In this document: piece by piece, positions 27,441-36,455 of the stretch
Position numbering within the stretch: position 1 is the stretch's first letter
How the letters are laid out: every line of letters starts with the position of its first letter
DNA from: Candidatus Fermentibacterota bacterium
GTDB lineage: Bacteria > Fermentibacterota > Fermentibacteria > Fermentibacterales > JCC-6
NCBI GenBank assembly: GCA_003646025.1
Contig: QNDR01000004.1
Coordinates: 1 to 54,388 of the forward strand
Length of the DNA stretch: 54,388 nt
Direction: 5' to 3'
The notes under the pieces: model-generated
The model's input: the letters and a program-made list of their open reading frames with translations, nothing else
Databases searched by the model: none
What the model was told of the DNA's origin: nothing
Program-made: the position numbers and the translations under genes

Positions 27441-30379
27441 ATATCAAAGGTGCATTTACAACAGACAGGCTCGTTGCGCTGGCAGCGGCCATGGCCGCTT
27501 TTACCGTTTACGCCATTACCCTGGCGCCGTCCGTCAGTTTCTGGGACAGCGGAGAGTACATTACCTGCTCCTGGGTTGCCGGGATTCCCCACCCGCCGGG
27601 AGTTCCCTTTTTTGTGCTTCTGGGGAGAGTAAGTACTCTGCTGTTCAGTTTTATCCCTTCCATTGCTGCCAGAGTTAACCTTATGTGCGCAATCGCGGGA
27701 ACTGTTACCATCGGTCTTGTGGCAAGGCTGATACAGAGATGGAGTGTCAGGCTGGGCTTTGAACCATGGCTTTACAGACCTGTTTCCATTGCCGGGGCAC
27801 TTATGGCCGCTTTCAGCTACACTGTATGGAGAAACAACAATGCAACCGAAACCTATGCCATGGCAGCCCTTCTTTCCCTTCTCATTCTCTGGGTTTTTGA
27901 TCTGTGGATAGAGAGAAGGCTTCATGGCAGACCTGCAGGTCGTCAGCTGTTTCTCACCGGTTACCTTATGACGCTGGCAATAGGCAATCATCTCAGTGCT
28001 CTTATTGTTACCCTTCCCATTGTGGCAATGTATGTGCTGTATGCTGTGAGAAAGAAAGCGTTTGAGTGGAAATCTCCCGGGTTTCCAGTGATGTTTCTCG
28101 GTCTGATGGTTCTCGCATTCAGCATTCACCTTTACATGCCTATCCGGGCGATACAGAACCCTGAGATCAACGAGACAAATCCCTCTGTATGGACCGAATT
28201 CAAGGAAGCTATCGAAAGAAAACAATACGGCCAGGTCTCTATTTTCAACAGAAAAGGACCATTTCAGGATCAGCTGGGACTGTTTGCCGAATACCTGTCC
28301 TGGCAGGTGGGAAGACCGGAGGCATGGACAGGTGCCATGGGTACACCTGGCGGTGTAGTGTGGGCATTTCTCTGGATGGGAATGGCCGTTCTTGCAGTTA
28401 CCGGTCTTGTTGTTATGGGAAAAAGGCGTCCTGATCTTCTGGTTCTTGTGGGATTGTCTTTTATCATGGCGAGTTTCGCCTTTGTGGTGTATCTGAATTT
28501 TAAGACAGGGCCCGAAGGAACATCACTGGGTGAAGTTCGCGAGAGAGATTACTTTTTCGGTGCATCTTTCATTTTCTTTGCCGTTTTGTCCATGATCGGG
28601 ATGGGGTCACTGTTTGCCTCTGCTAAGAGCAGAGCGGTAAAGAACGCCGCGTGGGCAATGGTTGTTTTCCCATTTATATCTCTGGGGATGAACTGGCATC
28701 ACTGTGACCGCTCAGGTGATTATGCCGCCCGGGATTACGGTATCAACCTGCTGCAGTCATGTCCGGAAAATGCGGTGATAATCACCAACGGAGACAACGA
28801 TACTTTCCCTCTGTGGTTTGCCCAGGGAGTGCTTGGGATCCGCCGTGATGTGATAATTTCCAATCTGAGTCTGATGAATACAAGGTGGTATGTAGAACAG
28901 CTTGTTGCAAAAGATCCTGATCTTCTCAGTTATTCACAGGAGACTATTGACAACATGCAGCCCATATTCATCTGGGGTCCCAATTTCTTTCATGTTTCAT
29001 CGGAAGGTCTGCCTGTCACAGGCGAGTATGACAGGCAGGTTCTTGACGATACATTTAACGGTCAGTGGCCGTGGGTGCTGAATGACGGCAACACAAGCAT
29101 ACCGGTTCCATCAATGGGAAGAGGCAGCCAGGGCTCTGTTCCCATGCAGGATCTTCTTCTTATCAATATGCTTGGAAACAGAAGCCTTCACGGCAGGGAA
29201 GTGATGATCGCCGGAACAGTTTCAGGGGAAAACAGAAGTTACATCGAGAGCTATCTGCAGATGCAGGGAATTGCTTTCAGAGTGATGCACGAGCCTGTCC
29301 GTGAACTTGTAAACACAGATCTGGGATGGACCCTTGCAGACAGTTTTCTTACAACAGGTCTTGCAGATCCTTCTGTCTACAAGGACGATCAGGCAATCCA
29401 GATTGCAAGGAATTATGTCAGTGCCTACAATCGCCTTGCGTATCAGTTTATGGCTGAGGGCAACACAGAAATGGTGGGTGTGTGTCTGGACAGGTCTGAG
29501 GCTGTATTCTCAGCCATGCCTGAGGAGTGGCTCAGCATCATGCCCAGTTTTGTTCTGTTGAAAGCAAGATTCATTCATGGCAGGGACGGTGCTGATGCGG
29601 CAATAGACTACGTTCAGCAGGCTACGGCATACATGGACAGCATGGCAGTTGAATACAACAACTCCGCTGCCGCTGCCGCCTCGTCTCAGCTTGCAGCGGT
29701 GGCCGGTGAGTTTGAACAGGAGTCGGCTTTTAACGGGGTCATCGATTTTATCAGCGACGGTTCTCCTGCGCAGGAGTGGATACGCATAGAGAAAGATCTT
29801 TCATTCGGAAATTACATTGCAGCAAGAGAACATCTGGCGGGTCTTCAGGCGGGATGGGGTTCTGAATACCAGCCTGTGCTGGATCTTATGGCGCAGACTG
29901 TGGATCAATACACCATTTACAGCCCGGTCAACACCGGTCTCAGCATGCTTGACACCGCCCTCGCATTCGTTTTCAATCACACTGATCAGGAAAGCTCCAC
30001 GCTGGAATGGAAGCAGGATATAACTGCGGCATCCATAGCCGTTGAAATGGCCGGACTCGCGGCCAGAGGAGGTGTGATGGCAGCTGTTTCCCTTGGGAAT
30101 ATCATGGTTTCCCAGATGAAAACGCAGCGTGAAGCACAGTTGATCACAGATCTCTGCGACAGGTTTGTTGCCGATCCGGAAAATGCGAAGGAAACAGCTC
30201 TGTGGTTCCTGCTTTCCACAGAAACATTCTCGTCAGAAGCAAGAGCCGTAAGTCTTGCCGACAATGGATACAGCGGGCTTGCCTATGCTGTTCTTGTTAA
30301 CGACGTTGGAATGACTGAAGAGTATGCGCTTTCCATAGAAATAACGGGAAACACCCTGGCTCATTTGCTGGAGGAGTAA
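27437..30379 (+). CDS. DUF2723 (TMEM260-like) membrane glycosyltransferase-type protein
   Basis: A 980-residue membrane protein. The first 420 residues carry about ten hydrophobic helices with the GT-C-like acidic motif SFWDSGEYI (D37, E40) after the first helix. The soluble C-terminal half has the family block GDNDTFPLWFAQG followed by RRDVIISNLSLMNTRWYVEQL. DUF2723 proteins are related to TMEM260, a protein O-mannosyltransferase, so a role in glycosylating exported proteins is plausible but unproven. The GTG start overlaps the xerC stop (GTGA) and the stop overlaps hslV. It interrupts the otherwise conserved xerC-hslVU order. Confidence 0.85.
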   Translation: MNIKGAFTTDRLVALAAAMAAFTVYAITLAPSVSFWDSGEYITCSWVAGIPHPPGVPFFVLLGRVSTLLFSFIPSIAARVNLMCAIAGTVTIGLVARLIQRWSVRLGFEPWLYRPVSIAGALMAAFSYTVWRNNNATETYAMAALLSLLILWVFDLWIERRLHGRPAGRQLFLTGYLMTLAIGNHLSALIVTLPIVAMYVLYAVRKKAFEWKSPGFPVMFLGLMVLAFSIHLYMPIRAIQNPEINETNPSVWTEFKEAIERKQYGQVSIFNRKGPFQDQLGLFAEYLSWQVGRPEAWTGAMGTPGGVVWAFLWMGMAVLAVTGLVVMGKRRPDLLVLVGLSFIMASFAFVVYLNFKTGPEGTSLGEVRERDYFFGASFIFFAVLSMIGMGSLFASAKSRAVKNAAWAMVVFPFISLGMNWHHCDRSGDYAARDYGINLLQSCPENAVIITNGDNDTFPLWFAQGVLGIRRDVIISNLSLMNTRWYVEQLVAKDPDLLSYSQETIDNMQPIFIWGPNFFHVSSEGLPVTGEYDRQVLDDTFNGQWPWVLNDGNTSIPVPSMGRGSQGSVPMQDLLLINMLGNRSLHGREVMIAGTVSGENRSYIESYLQMQGIAFRVMHEPVRELVNTDLGWTLADSFLTTGLADPSVYKDDQAIQIARNYVSAYNRLAYQFMAEGNTEMVGVCLDRSEAVFSAMPEEWLSIMPSFVLLKARFIHGRDGADAAIDYVQQATAYMDSMAVEYNNSAAAAASSQLAAVAGEFEQESAFNGVIDFISDGSPAQEWIRIEKDLSFGNYIAAREHLAGLQAGWGSEYQPVLDLMAQTVDQYTIYSPVNTGLSMLDTALAFVFNHTDQESSTLEWKQDITAASIAVEMAGLAARGGVMAAVSLGNIMVSQMKTQREAQLITDLCDRFVADPENAKETALWFLLSTETFSSEARAVSLADNGYSGLAYAVLVNDVGMTEEYALSIEITGNTLAHLLEE

Positions 30380-30927
30380 TGAATATTAAATCGACTACGG
30401 TTATCGGTATCGTCAGGAACGGAAAAGCTGCCATGGCGGCAGATGGTCAGGTTACACTTGGTGATACCATAATGAAGATGAGTGCCAGGAAGCTGAGGAA
30501 GCTCAGTGGAGGAACGGTTCTCGTGGGTTTTTCCGGTGCCGGGGCAGATGCTTTTGCTCTGGTGGAAAGGCTGGAGGAGAAACTTGAAGCTTTTCGCGGT
30601 AATCTTCCGAGGGCATCCATGGAGCTTGCACGGGAGTGGAGGGCAGACAAATACCTCAGGGAACTCAATGCCATGATTGCGGCGGTGGACAGCCACCATG
30701 CCCTTGTTATCGGGGGTTCAGGAGAGGTAGTTGAGGCGCCAGACGGTATAGTTTCGGTGGGCTCAGGGTCACCGTATGCGATTGCAGCAGCGAGATCTCT
30801 TGTGAAGCACACAAAAATGGGTCCTCTGAAGGTGGCAAGGGAAGCTATTGTCATAGCAAGCGAAATCTGTATCTACACAGGTGGAGAGATCATGTCGGAG
30901 GAAATATGCGAACTCAAAAAACCATGA
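30379..30927 (+). CDS. hslV: ATP-dependent protease subunit HslV (ClpQ)
   Basis: HslV is the N-terminal-nucleophile peptidase that forms a double ring capped by HslU. The catalytic threonine is T6 in MNIKSTTVIGIV, so a five-residue propeptide must be removed. The conserved AADGQVTLGDTIMK and ARKLRKL segments follow, and GSGSPYAIAAAR is near residue 125. At 182 residues the length is typical. The ATG overlaps the DUF2723 stop by one base; the gene overlaps hslU. Confidence 0.97.
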   Translation: MNIKSTTVIGIVRNGKAAMAADGQVTLGDTIMKMSARKLRKLSGGTVLVGFSGAGADAFALVERLEEKLEAFRGNLPRASMELAREWRADKYLRELNAMIAAVDSHHALVIGGSGEVVEAPDGIVSVGSGSPYAIAAARSLVKHTKMGPLKVAREAIVIASEICIYTGGEIMSEEICELKKP

Positions 30928-32225
30928 CACCTGCGGAAACTGTCGCCTGGCTTGACAGGTTCGTTATCGGTCAGGACAAGGCGAAGAGAACCGTTGCCAT
31001 TTCATTGCGGAACAGGTTCAGAAGAAAACTTGTTGAAGAACCCATGCAGTCAGAGATATACCCCAGCAACCTTATCATGATGGGACCTACAGGGGTGGGT
31101 AAAACGGAGATCGCGCGGAGGATGGCGAATCTTGTGGGAGCGCCTTTTGTAAAGGTTGAGGCCACAAAGTATACAGAAACAGGTTACGTTGGCAGGGATG
31201 TTGAGGGAATAATCCGTGACCTTGTCCGTTCTGCGGTAAATCTTGCCACAGGTAAGGCCCGGGAAGAGAAAAAGGCCGAGGCCGAGGCGAGAGTTGAAAA
31301 GAAACTGCTGGATGCCCTCTCGAGAACCGGTATTGAGTTCGGGTCAGAAGGGGAACTTGCGGAACTGCTTGAAAACGGCAGACTTGATGATGTTGAAATA
31401 GAGCTTTCTGTTACGGAGAGGGCTATTGGTGTTGAAGTGTTTCCAATGATACCCGGACAGGGATTTGACAACCAGATAAACGATCAGATGAAAACCATGC
31501 TGGACAAGGTTATTGGAAAGCGAAGGAAGAAAATCACCCTCCGTGTTTCAGATGCACGCAATAAACTTTTTGATGAGGAAATTGCCAGAATCCTTGATGG
31601 CGGGGATCATATCCAGGAAGGACTCCGCCTTGCGCAGGAAGAGGGTATTGTTTTTGTTGATGAGATAGACAAGATAATAGGTTCTGAGGGAGGAAGCGGC
31701 CCTGATGTGTCAAGAATGGGAGTTCAGAGAGACCTTCTTCCCCTGGTTGAGGGGTGTACTGTTTCTACCAGGTACGGCCCGGTAAAAACAGATCACATAC
31801 TGTTTATCGCGGCAGGAGCCTTTCACGGCAGCAGCCCTGCAGACCTGATTCCTGAGCTTCAGGGAAGGTTTCCGCTCCGGGTTTCTCTTGATCCACTGTC
31901 GGAAGAAGATCTTTTTCGTATTCTTACAGAACCTGAGGGCTGTATTCTTGAACAGTACACAAGGCTTCTGGAGGCAGACGACCTGAAACTTGTGGTGGAA
32001 GAGCAGGCGAAGAGAAACATAGCTGCGACTGCAAGGTACCTGAATGAGGAAAAGGAAGACATCGGCGCCAGGAGACTCCGCTCTGTCCTTTCATTTCTGT
32101 TCGACGAGTATCTTTTCGGTGCGCCGGATCTGATCAGGGGCAGGGTAAGGCTTACTGGTAAGAAGGCGCAGAACAGGCTGGCAGTGCTGGTTGAAAGAAA
32201 AGACGAAGAGGGTTATATTCTCTAG
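30906..32225 (+). CDS. hslU: ATP-dependent protease ATPase subunit HslU (ClpY)
   Basis: HslU is the AAA+ unfoldase that feeds HslV. Motifs are IGQDKAKRTVAISLRNRFRR near the N-terminus, Walker A GPTGVGKT (60-67) and Walker B VDEIDKI (D252, E253). The charged, coiled I-domain lies between them. The C-terminus EGYIL is the tail that inserts into HslV. The ATG at 30906 has GGAGGA only three to four bases upstream. The ATG at 30924 overlaps the hslV stop (ATGA) and matches the family N-terminus equally well, so either could be used. Confidence 0.96.
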   Translation: MRTQKTMTPAETVAWLDRFVIGQDKAKRTVAISLRNRFRRKLVEEPMQSEIYPSNLIMMGPTGVGKTEIARRMANLVGAPFVKVEATKYTETGYVGRDVEGIIRDLVRSAVNLATGKAREEKKAEAEARVEKKLLDALSRTGIEFGSEGELAELLENGRLDDVEIELSVTERAIGVEVFPMIPGQGFDNQINDQMKTMLDKVIGKRRKKITLRVSDARNKLFDEEIARILDGGDHIQEGLRLAQEEGIVFVDEIDKIIGSEGGSGPDVSRMGVQRDLLPLVEGCTVSTRYGPVKTDHILFIAAGAFHGSSPADLIPELQGRFPLRVSLDPLSEEDLFRILTEPEGCILEQYTRLLEADDLKLVVEEQAKRNIAATARYLNEEKEDIGARRLRSVLSFLFDEYLFGAPDLIRGRVRLTGKKAQNRLAVLVERKDEEGYIL

Positions 32226-32260
32226 GAATACTGCGAGTTTCTTTACGAATAGGGGGAGGG

Positions 32261-32839
32261 ATGCACAGGTCAGGTAATGAGGTTGCATACAAAATAGTCT
32301 ACTACGGTCCCGGTCTTTCCGGGAAGACAACCAATCTCAGGGGGATACGCGATATCATAGCCCCTGAAAACAGAGGAAGACTTGTAACTCTCTGCACAAG
32401 ATGCGAAAGAACAGTTTTTTTCGACTTTCTTCCAGTGAATTTCGCCAGAATTGGCGACATGAAAATCAAGCTCCACCTGTATTCCGTACCCGGTCAAGCG
32501 TATTATGCACTGAGCAGAAGGGTGATCCTTGACGGTATAGACGGGGTTGTTTTCGTTGCCGACAGTCAGAAGGAAAGAGCAGAGGCAAACATCAGTACCA
32601 TAGATGATCTGGAGCACAACCTGAAAAGCTACGGTCTGGATATGTCCATGATTCCCATGGTTCTGCAGTTTAACAAACGCGATCTTCCCGGAATTATGTC
32701 TACCACCAGAATGAACGAAGAACTGAACAGGTTCCAGTGGCCCACTGTGGAGTCAGTTGCCATCGGCGGCAGCGGTCCTGCGGAAACTCTCAAAATTATT
32801 GCTACCCAGATGGCCAAGCGCCATGCACGCACAGGCTGA
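32261..32839 (+). CDS. Second MglA-like small Ras-family GTPase
   Basis: A 192-residue paralogue of the GTPase at 22305, sharing the P-loop GPGLSGKT (16-23), the RTVFFDFLPVN block, YSVPGQ (VPGQ at 76-79) and NKRD (138-141). It differs in the region after the P-loop, which has a CTRCERT cysteine pair. A GGGGGAGGG lies directly before the ATG. No Roadblock/LC7 gene is adjacent. It lies between hslU and an STT3-like membrane protein, whose start overlaps its end. Confidence 0.9.
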   Translation: MHRSGNEVAYKIVYYGPGLSGKTTNLRGIRDIIAPENRGRLVTLCTRCERTVFFDFLPVNFARIGDMKIKLHLYSVPGQAYYALSRRVILDGIDGVVFVADSQKERAEANISTIDDLEHNLKSYGLDMSMIPMVLQFNKRDLPGIMSTTRMNEELNRFQWPTVESVAIGGSGPAETLKIIATQMAKRHARTG

Positions 32840-34958
32840 CAGCAGGGTAAAACTCCGAACAGTTCTGCTCCTGCTGCTGCTGGTGGCAGGTGGTTTTGTT
32901 TTCCGGAGTGTTTTTGCCATTTCAGTTATGCCGCCTCCAGCCAGAATGCAGGGGGAAACAACCCAGGCTTACCGATACACGAAAATGGTTTCAAACGGCA
33001 GCGGCATTCCCGCGGTAGATACGCTGGTAATGCGTCCGCAGGGTCTGAGAACAGCAGAGAACTCTATTTTTGAAGAGTACATTGCAGGTGGAATACATCG
33101 CGTGACAGGCGGCGACCTGGACAGTTTCCTCCATGTGTTCTGTATCCTGTTTCCACTTCTGGTGATTCCTGTAATTTTCTACTGGATGCGAAGTTCAAAC
33201 TTCTCCAGTCAGGAATCTTTTACAGGTGCGGCACTGTACGCCGTGTTTCTCCCGGCTCTTCTTCGAGCCAGGGGGGAAAGTTTCTACCGCGAAATAGTAG
33301 CTTTGCCGCTGATAGTTCTCACTTTTGCCCTTATAGACATGAGCTGTGGTAAAAAAGAGTCATTGAAGTACTCTGTTACCGCAGCTCTGACACTGTTTCT
33401 GGCTCTGGCATCGTGGAAGGTCACCGGGTTTGTGTCTTTCTTCGTCTTTGCCTGGATGGCTTTTAGAAGGCCGGGGCTTAAAACAGTTCTTCCGGTGGCT
33501 GTAAGTCAGCTTCTTGCCTCTGTTTTTTTAAGCCATATGCGCCACGACGGAGCTATTCTTTCTCCAGCTGTTCTAATGGCCGCTGCTGCTGTGGCTTCAT
33601 CGGTGTACCGAAGCAGAATTGTTCCATGGGCAGGTCTTGCAGTTTCTTTAGCCTCCGGTTTCTTTTTCAGGTCATCTTCAGGCGGTCATGTGGCCTCAGT
33701 GATTTTGGCGAAGATTAAATTCATGTTCAGTCACCCTGAAAACCCTGCTCTGCTTTCGGGCGACGCCCGACTTTTCTGGGTAAGCGGTTACACTTCTCCG
33801 TCTTCAGGGCAGATAGTGCTTCTGTTCGGGGTGGCAGTTCTTGCAGCGATTCTGGGGTGGAAACGTTTCAGAGAGAAGACCGGACAGTCGCTGATGCTTT
33901 TCCTTGTACCTCTTTCACTTGCCGGATACCTGTTTTTTGACAGACTTCATGTTGTTCTTGCTGTGGGTATTATCCCGCCGGTGGTGGCTGCCTGCAGAAA
34001 CCGCAGATGGGCTCTTCCTGTTGTTCTTACAGTTTTTGGACTGCAGACCATGTATGCCCCGGGAATAGCAGGTGCGCTCTCAGGGGCAGGGCTGACCTTT
34101 GAAGACTCGTCATCTCTTCTTACTGAGGATGAACTCACAGGACTTATCGGATGGGCGGAAGACAACCGGGGAACAGTACTTTCTTTCTGGCACATTTCAG
34201 GTCTGCTCTCAGCTTATGCAGATATGCCTGTGGTTACACACACCTTCTTTGAAAACACCCGGAACCGGGAAACCATCATTGAATTTGCCCGGAGGATTTT
34301 TGGAACCGAGCGGGAAATGCTGGCTTTTATGGATGAAAAGGGTGCGGAGTACCTTATCTACCAGGCCGATTTTGTTTTTGACAGATCTCCACAGGGTCTT
34401 GTTTACCTGGCAGGGCTTACAGAAATTCCCGATGGTTGTCTTGCTCTTCGGCTCCATTACTATCCGCAGTCTCTTGAAAGCCTTGGAATCGTCTGGCAGG
34501 GACCTTCAATAAGGGTATACAGTCTTGACGGCGGCGTTGAAGGATTACCCCGTCAGCCGTTGTGGGAAGTACGTTATGCCCCTTTTCTGCACGACAGAGA
34601 AATGGCGGGTGCCGTTGTGAACTCGCCTGTTGAAACAGCTATCTACCTTGCAGACCAGGGAATGGAAACAGGTAATTTCCAGAAGATTTCAGCGGCTCTG
34701 CTGCTATTGTCAGGGTCACCCGATGAGGTACCTGCTGATGCTGCAATCGGTCTTCTGCAGGAACTTCTTCAGGCTCATCTGGCGGGAAACTACCCAATAG
34801 ACGATCTGGAGGAGGACTTTGTTGCCTACCTGGATGGCTGGGGACCGGATCCGCAGCTTCGTTTCGATCTGGTAAGACTGTTGCGGAACAGCAATCTTGA
34901 TGACAGAGCGGAGTATCATATGGAAATCATTGAAAGAATGGGAACACAGAACCTATGA
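32823..34958 (+). CDS. STT3-like GT-C membrane protein
   Basis: A 711-residue membrane protein with about eleven hydrophobic helices to residue 420, then a soluble domain. The first loop, after helix 1, reads ARMQGETTQAYRYTKMVSNG followed by MRPQG, a pattern like the D/E-x-Y-x-r and P-x-G elements of STT3/PglB/AglB oligosaccharyltransferases. LLRARGESFYREI resembles the second acidic loop. The region LSFWHISGLLSAYADMPVVT aligns by eye with the WWD segment, but the WWDYG core is FWHIS. It could be a divergent oligosaccharyltransferase or another GT-C enzyme. The ATG at 32823 is chosen as it is directly before the first helix; an in-frame ATG at 32757 would overlap the GTPase gene by 83 bases. 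Confidence 0.6.
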   Translation: MHAQADSRVKLRTVLLLLLLVAGGFVFRSVFAISVMPPPARMQGETTQAYRYTKMVSNGSGIPAVDTLVMRPQGLRTAENSIFEEYIAGGIHRVTGGDLDSFLHVFCILFPLLVIPVIFYWMRSSNFSSQESFTGAALYAVFLPALLRARGESFYREIVALPLIVLTFALIDMSCGKKESLKYSVTAALTLFLALASWKVTGFVSFFVFAWMAFRRPGLKTVLPVAVSQLLASVFLSHMRHDGAILSPAVLMAAAAVASSVYRSRIVPWAGLAVSLASGFFFRSSSGGHVASVILAKIKFMFSHPENPALLSGDARLFWVSGYTSPSSGQIVLLFGVAVLAAILGWKRFREKTGQSLMLFLVPLSLAGYLFFDRLHVVLAVGIIPPVVAACRNRRWALPVVLTVFGLQTMYAPGIAGALSGAGLTFEDSSSLLTEDELTGLIGWAEDNRGTVLSFWHISGLLSAYADMPVVTHTFFENTRNRETIIEFARRIFGTEREMLAFMDEKGAEYLIYQADFVFDRSPQGLVYLAGLTEIPDGCLALRLHYYPQSLESLGIVWQGPSIRVYSLDGGVEGLPRQPLWEVRYAPFLHDREMAGAVVNSPVETAIYLADQGMETGNFQKISAALLLLSGSPDEVPADAAIGLLQELLQAHLAGNYPIDDLEEDFVAYLDGWGPDPQLRFDLVRLLRNSNLDDRAEYHMEIIERMGTQNL

Positions 34959-35758
34959 AATTTACCAAAATGAGCGGTGCCGGGAATGATTTCATCATGG
35001 TTGACAACCGGGACGGCAGCCTTTCGCGGCTGCTCGATCGTGAAACAATTGCCGAACTATGCAGGAGAGGTCTTTCTGTCGGGGCAGATGGGCTTATAGA
35101 AATAACAGAGGATCCCGTTCACGCTTTCGCCATGAAGTACTACAATTCAGACGGCGGAGCCGCGAGCATGTGCGGCAATGGTGCAAGGTGTATCTGCCGG
35201 TTTGCAGAAGAGCTGGGAATGGTAAAAACAGGAGTTGAATTTACTTTTGTAAGCGATGCCGGTGTTCACAAAGGCCGTGTCACAGGAGACAGGGAAGCAA
35301 GGATCTGGATGACTGAACCGGTTCTTCACTACCTGAAGAAAGTAATTGATGTTACTGACGGTGTTGTTATCGCTGTCGGATTTGCAGACACCGGCGTGCC
35401 CCATGCAGTTGTTTTCAGTGAAAATATTATAGACGGGACCTTTGAAGAATATGCTCATGTAATAAGATCGCATGATGAATTCGGACCGGAAGGTGTGAAT
35501 GTAAACTGGGTAAAGGTTCAGCAGGATGGATCAATGTCGATCAGAACCTTTGAGAGAGGGGTGGAGGGTGAAACCCTGGCCTGCGGGACCGGTGCCGTGG
35601 CATGTGCCCTCGTGGCCTCTGAAAGATTTGATTCTGTAACTCTACCTGTTAGAATAGCGGTGAAGAGCGGGCTGTTTCTTACCGTGGGAAAAGACGAAAG
35701 CGGCTGGTGGCTTCAGGGCGAAGCCAGTATAATTTACAGAGCGGAGACAAATTCTTGA
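34955..35758 (+). CDS. dapF: Diaminopimelate epimerase
   Basis: DapF interconverts LL- and meso-diaminopimelate for lysine and peptidoglycan synthesis. The two catalytic cysteines are C73 in SMCGNGARC and C210 in ACGTGAVAC, and the N-terminal KMSGAGNDFI is diagnostic. Length 267 is typical. ATGA overlap with the upstream gene. It supports a peptidoglycan based on meso-DAP. The tRNA-Gly gene begins five bases after its stop. Confidence 0.97.
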   Translation: MKFTKMSGAGNDFIMVDNRDGSLSRLLDRETIAELCRRGLSVGADGLIEITEDPVHAFAMKYYNSDGGAASMCGNGARCICRFAEELGMVKTGVEFTFVSDAGVHKGRVTGDREARIWMTEPVLHYLKKVIDVTDGVVIAVGFADTGVPHAVVFSENIIDGTFEEYAHVIRSHDEFGPEGVNVNWVKVQQDGSMSIRTFERGVEGETLACGTGAVACALVASERFDSVTLPVRIAVKSGLFLTVGKDESGWWLQGEASIIYRAETNS

Positions 35759-35763
35759 ACAGA

Positions 35764-35839
35764 GCGGGCATAACTCAGTTGGCAGAGTGTCAGCCTCCCA
35801 TGCTGAATGTCGCGGGTTCGAAACCCGTTGCCCGCTCCA
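35764..35839 (+). tRNA. tRNA-Gly (anticodon CCC)
   Basis: A complete cloverleaf: acceptor GCGGGCA/TGCCCGC, D-stem ACTC/GAGT around AGTTGGCA, anticodon stem TCAGC/GCTGA with loop CTCCCAT giving anticodon CCC, and T-arm GCGGG-TTCGAAA-CCCGT. Discriminator base is U, as usual for tRNA-Gly, and CCA is encoded (35837-35839). It reads GGG codons. It lies between dapF and the next coding sequence in the same direction, so it is probably excised from an operon transcript. A run of seven T follows at 35844-35850. Confidence 0.96.
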
Positions 35840-35855
35840 TATATTTTTTTCAATC

Positions 35856-36455
35856 ATGATAGTTATCCTGGCGTTGCTTGTTTCAGGTTCCCAGTTCTCC
35901 GTGGGAGATTCGTGGCTTCTGCGTGCCGGGGGTGAAGCAGTTGGTAATCCTCTTGATATGGTTTCATATCTGTATACAGATGCCAACACTGTTCTCCTTT
36001 CAGATATTTCATTTTCAGCTGCAACAGACAGGATCAAAGGAGGAGATGCTTCTATTGTTGTTCCGCTTGTCGCTTCCCTTGTTTCCCAGGGGGAAATGGA
36101 ACTGGCAGAGACCTGCTGGAATCTTCACGGAAATGACCTGCCGGCAACCAGGAGCGATCTTCTTGATGCACTTTCATGGTTCGGCAGGTATGAACTCTAC
36201 AGAGAAATGGCGTTGAACCCCGCAATCCCGCCGGATATGGAGGGGAAAATGCACAGTGATCAGTGTGGAGCCGTGTGTTCCCTGGGATGGATGAGAACCA
36301 GAATAGATGGTATGTTCCACGGTGAAGAAATTGTGTCTCCTCTTGATATAAAGGTGCTTTCCATCTATTTCCCTGTCGTTGACGCATCAGCAGAGTACAT
36401 TACCGTTGCTGAAATTGAGAGTTTATTTCATCGTTCCAGCGGAGGTTCTCTGTGA
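35856..36455 (+). CDS. Predicted exported protein of unknown function
   Basis: No family recognised. The 199-residue product starts with a short hydrophobic segment (MIVILALLVSGSQFSVGDSW) that looks like a signal peptide, then a mainly helical sequence with two nearby cysteines (DQCGAVCS). The ATG at 35856 was selected because upstream in-frame codons run into the tRNA gene. No Shine-Dalgarno is visible; the upstream bases are a T run. Its end overlaps the following GTG start (GTGA), tying it to the CDP-alcohol phosphatidyltransferase. Confidence 0.7.
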   Translation: MIVILALLVSGSQFSVGDSWLLRAGGEAVGNPLDMVSYLYTDANTVLLSDISFSAATDRIKGGDASIVVPLVASLVSQGEMELAETCWNLHGNDLPATRSDLLDALSWFGRYELYREMALNPAIPPDMEGKMHSDQCGAVCSLGWMRTRIDGMFHGEEIVSPLDIKVLSIYFPVVDASAEYITVAEIESLFHRSSGGSL

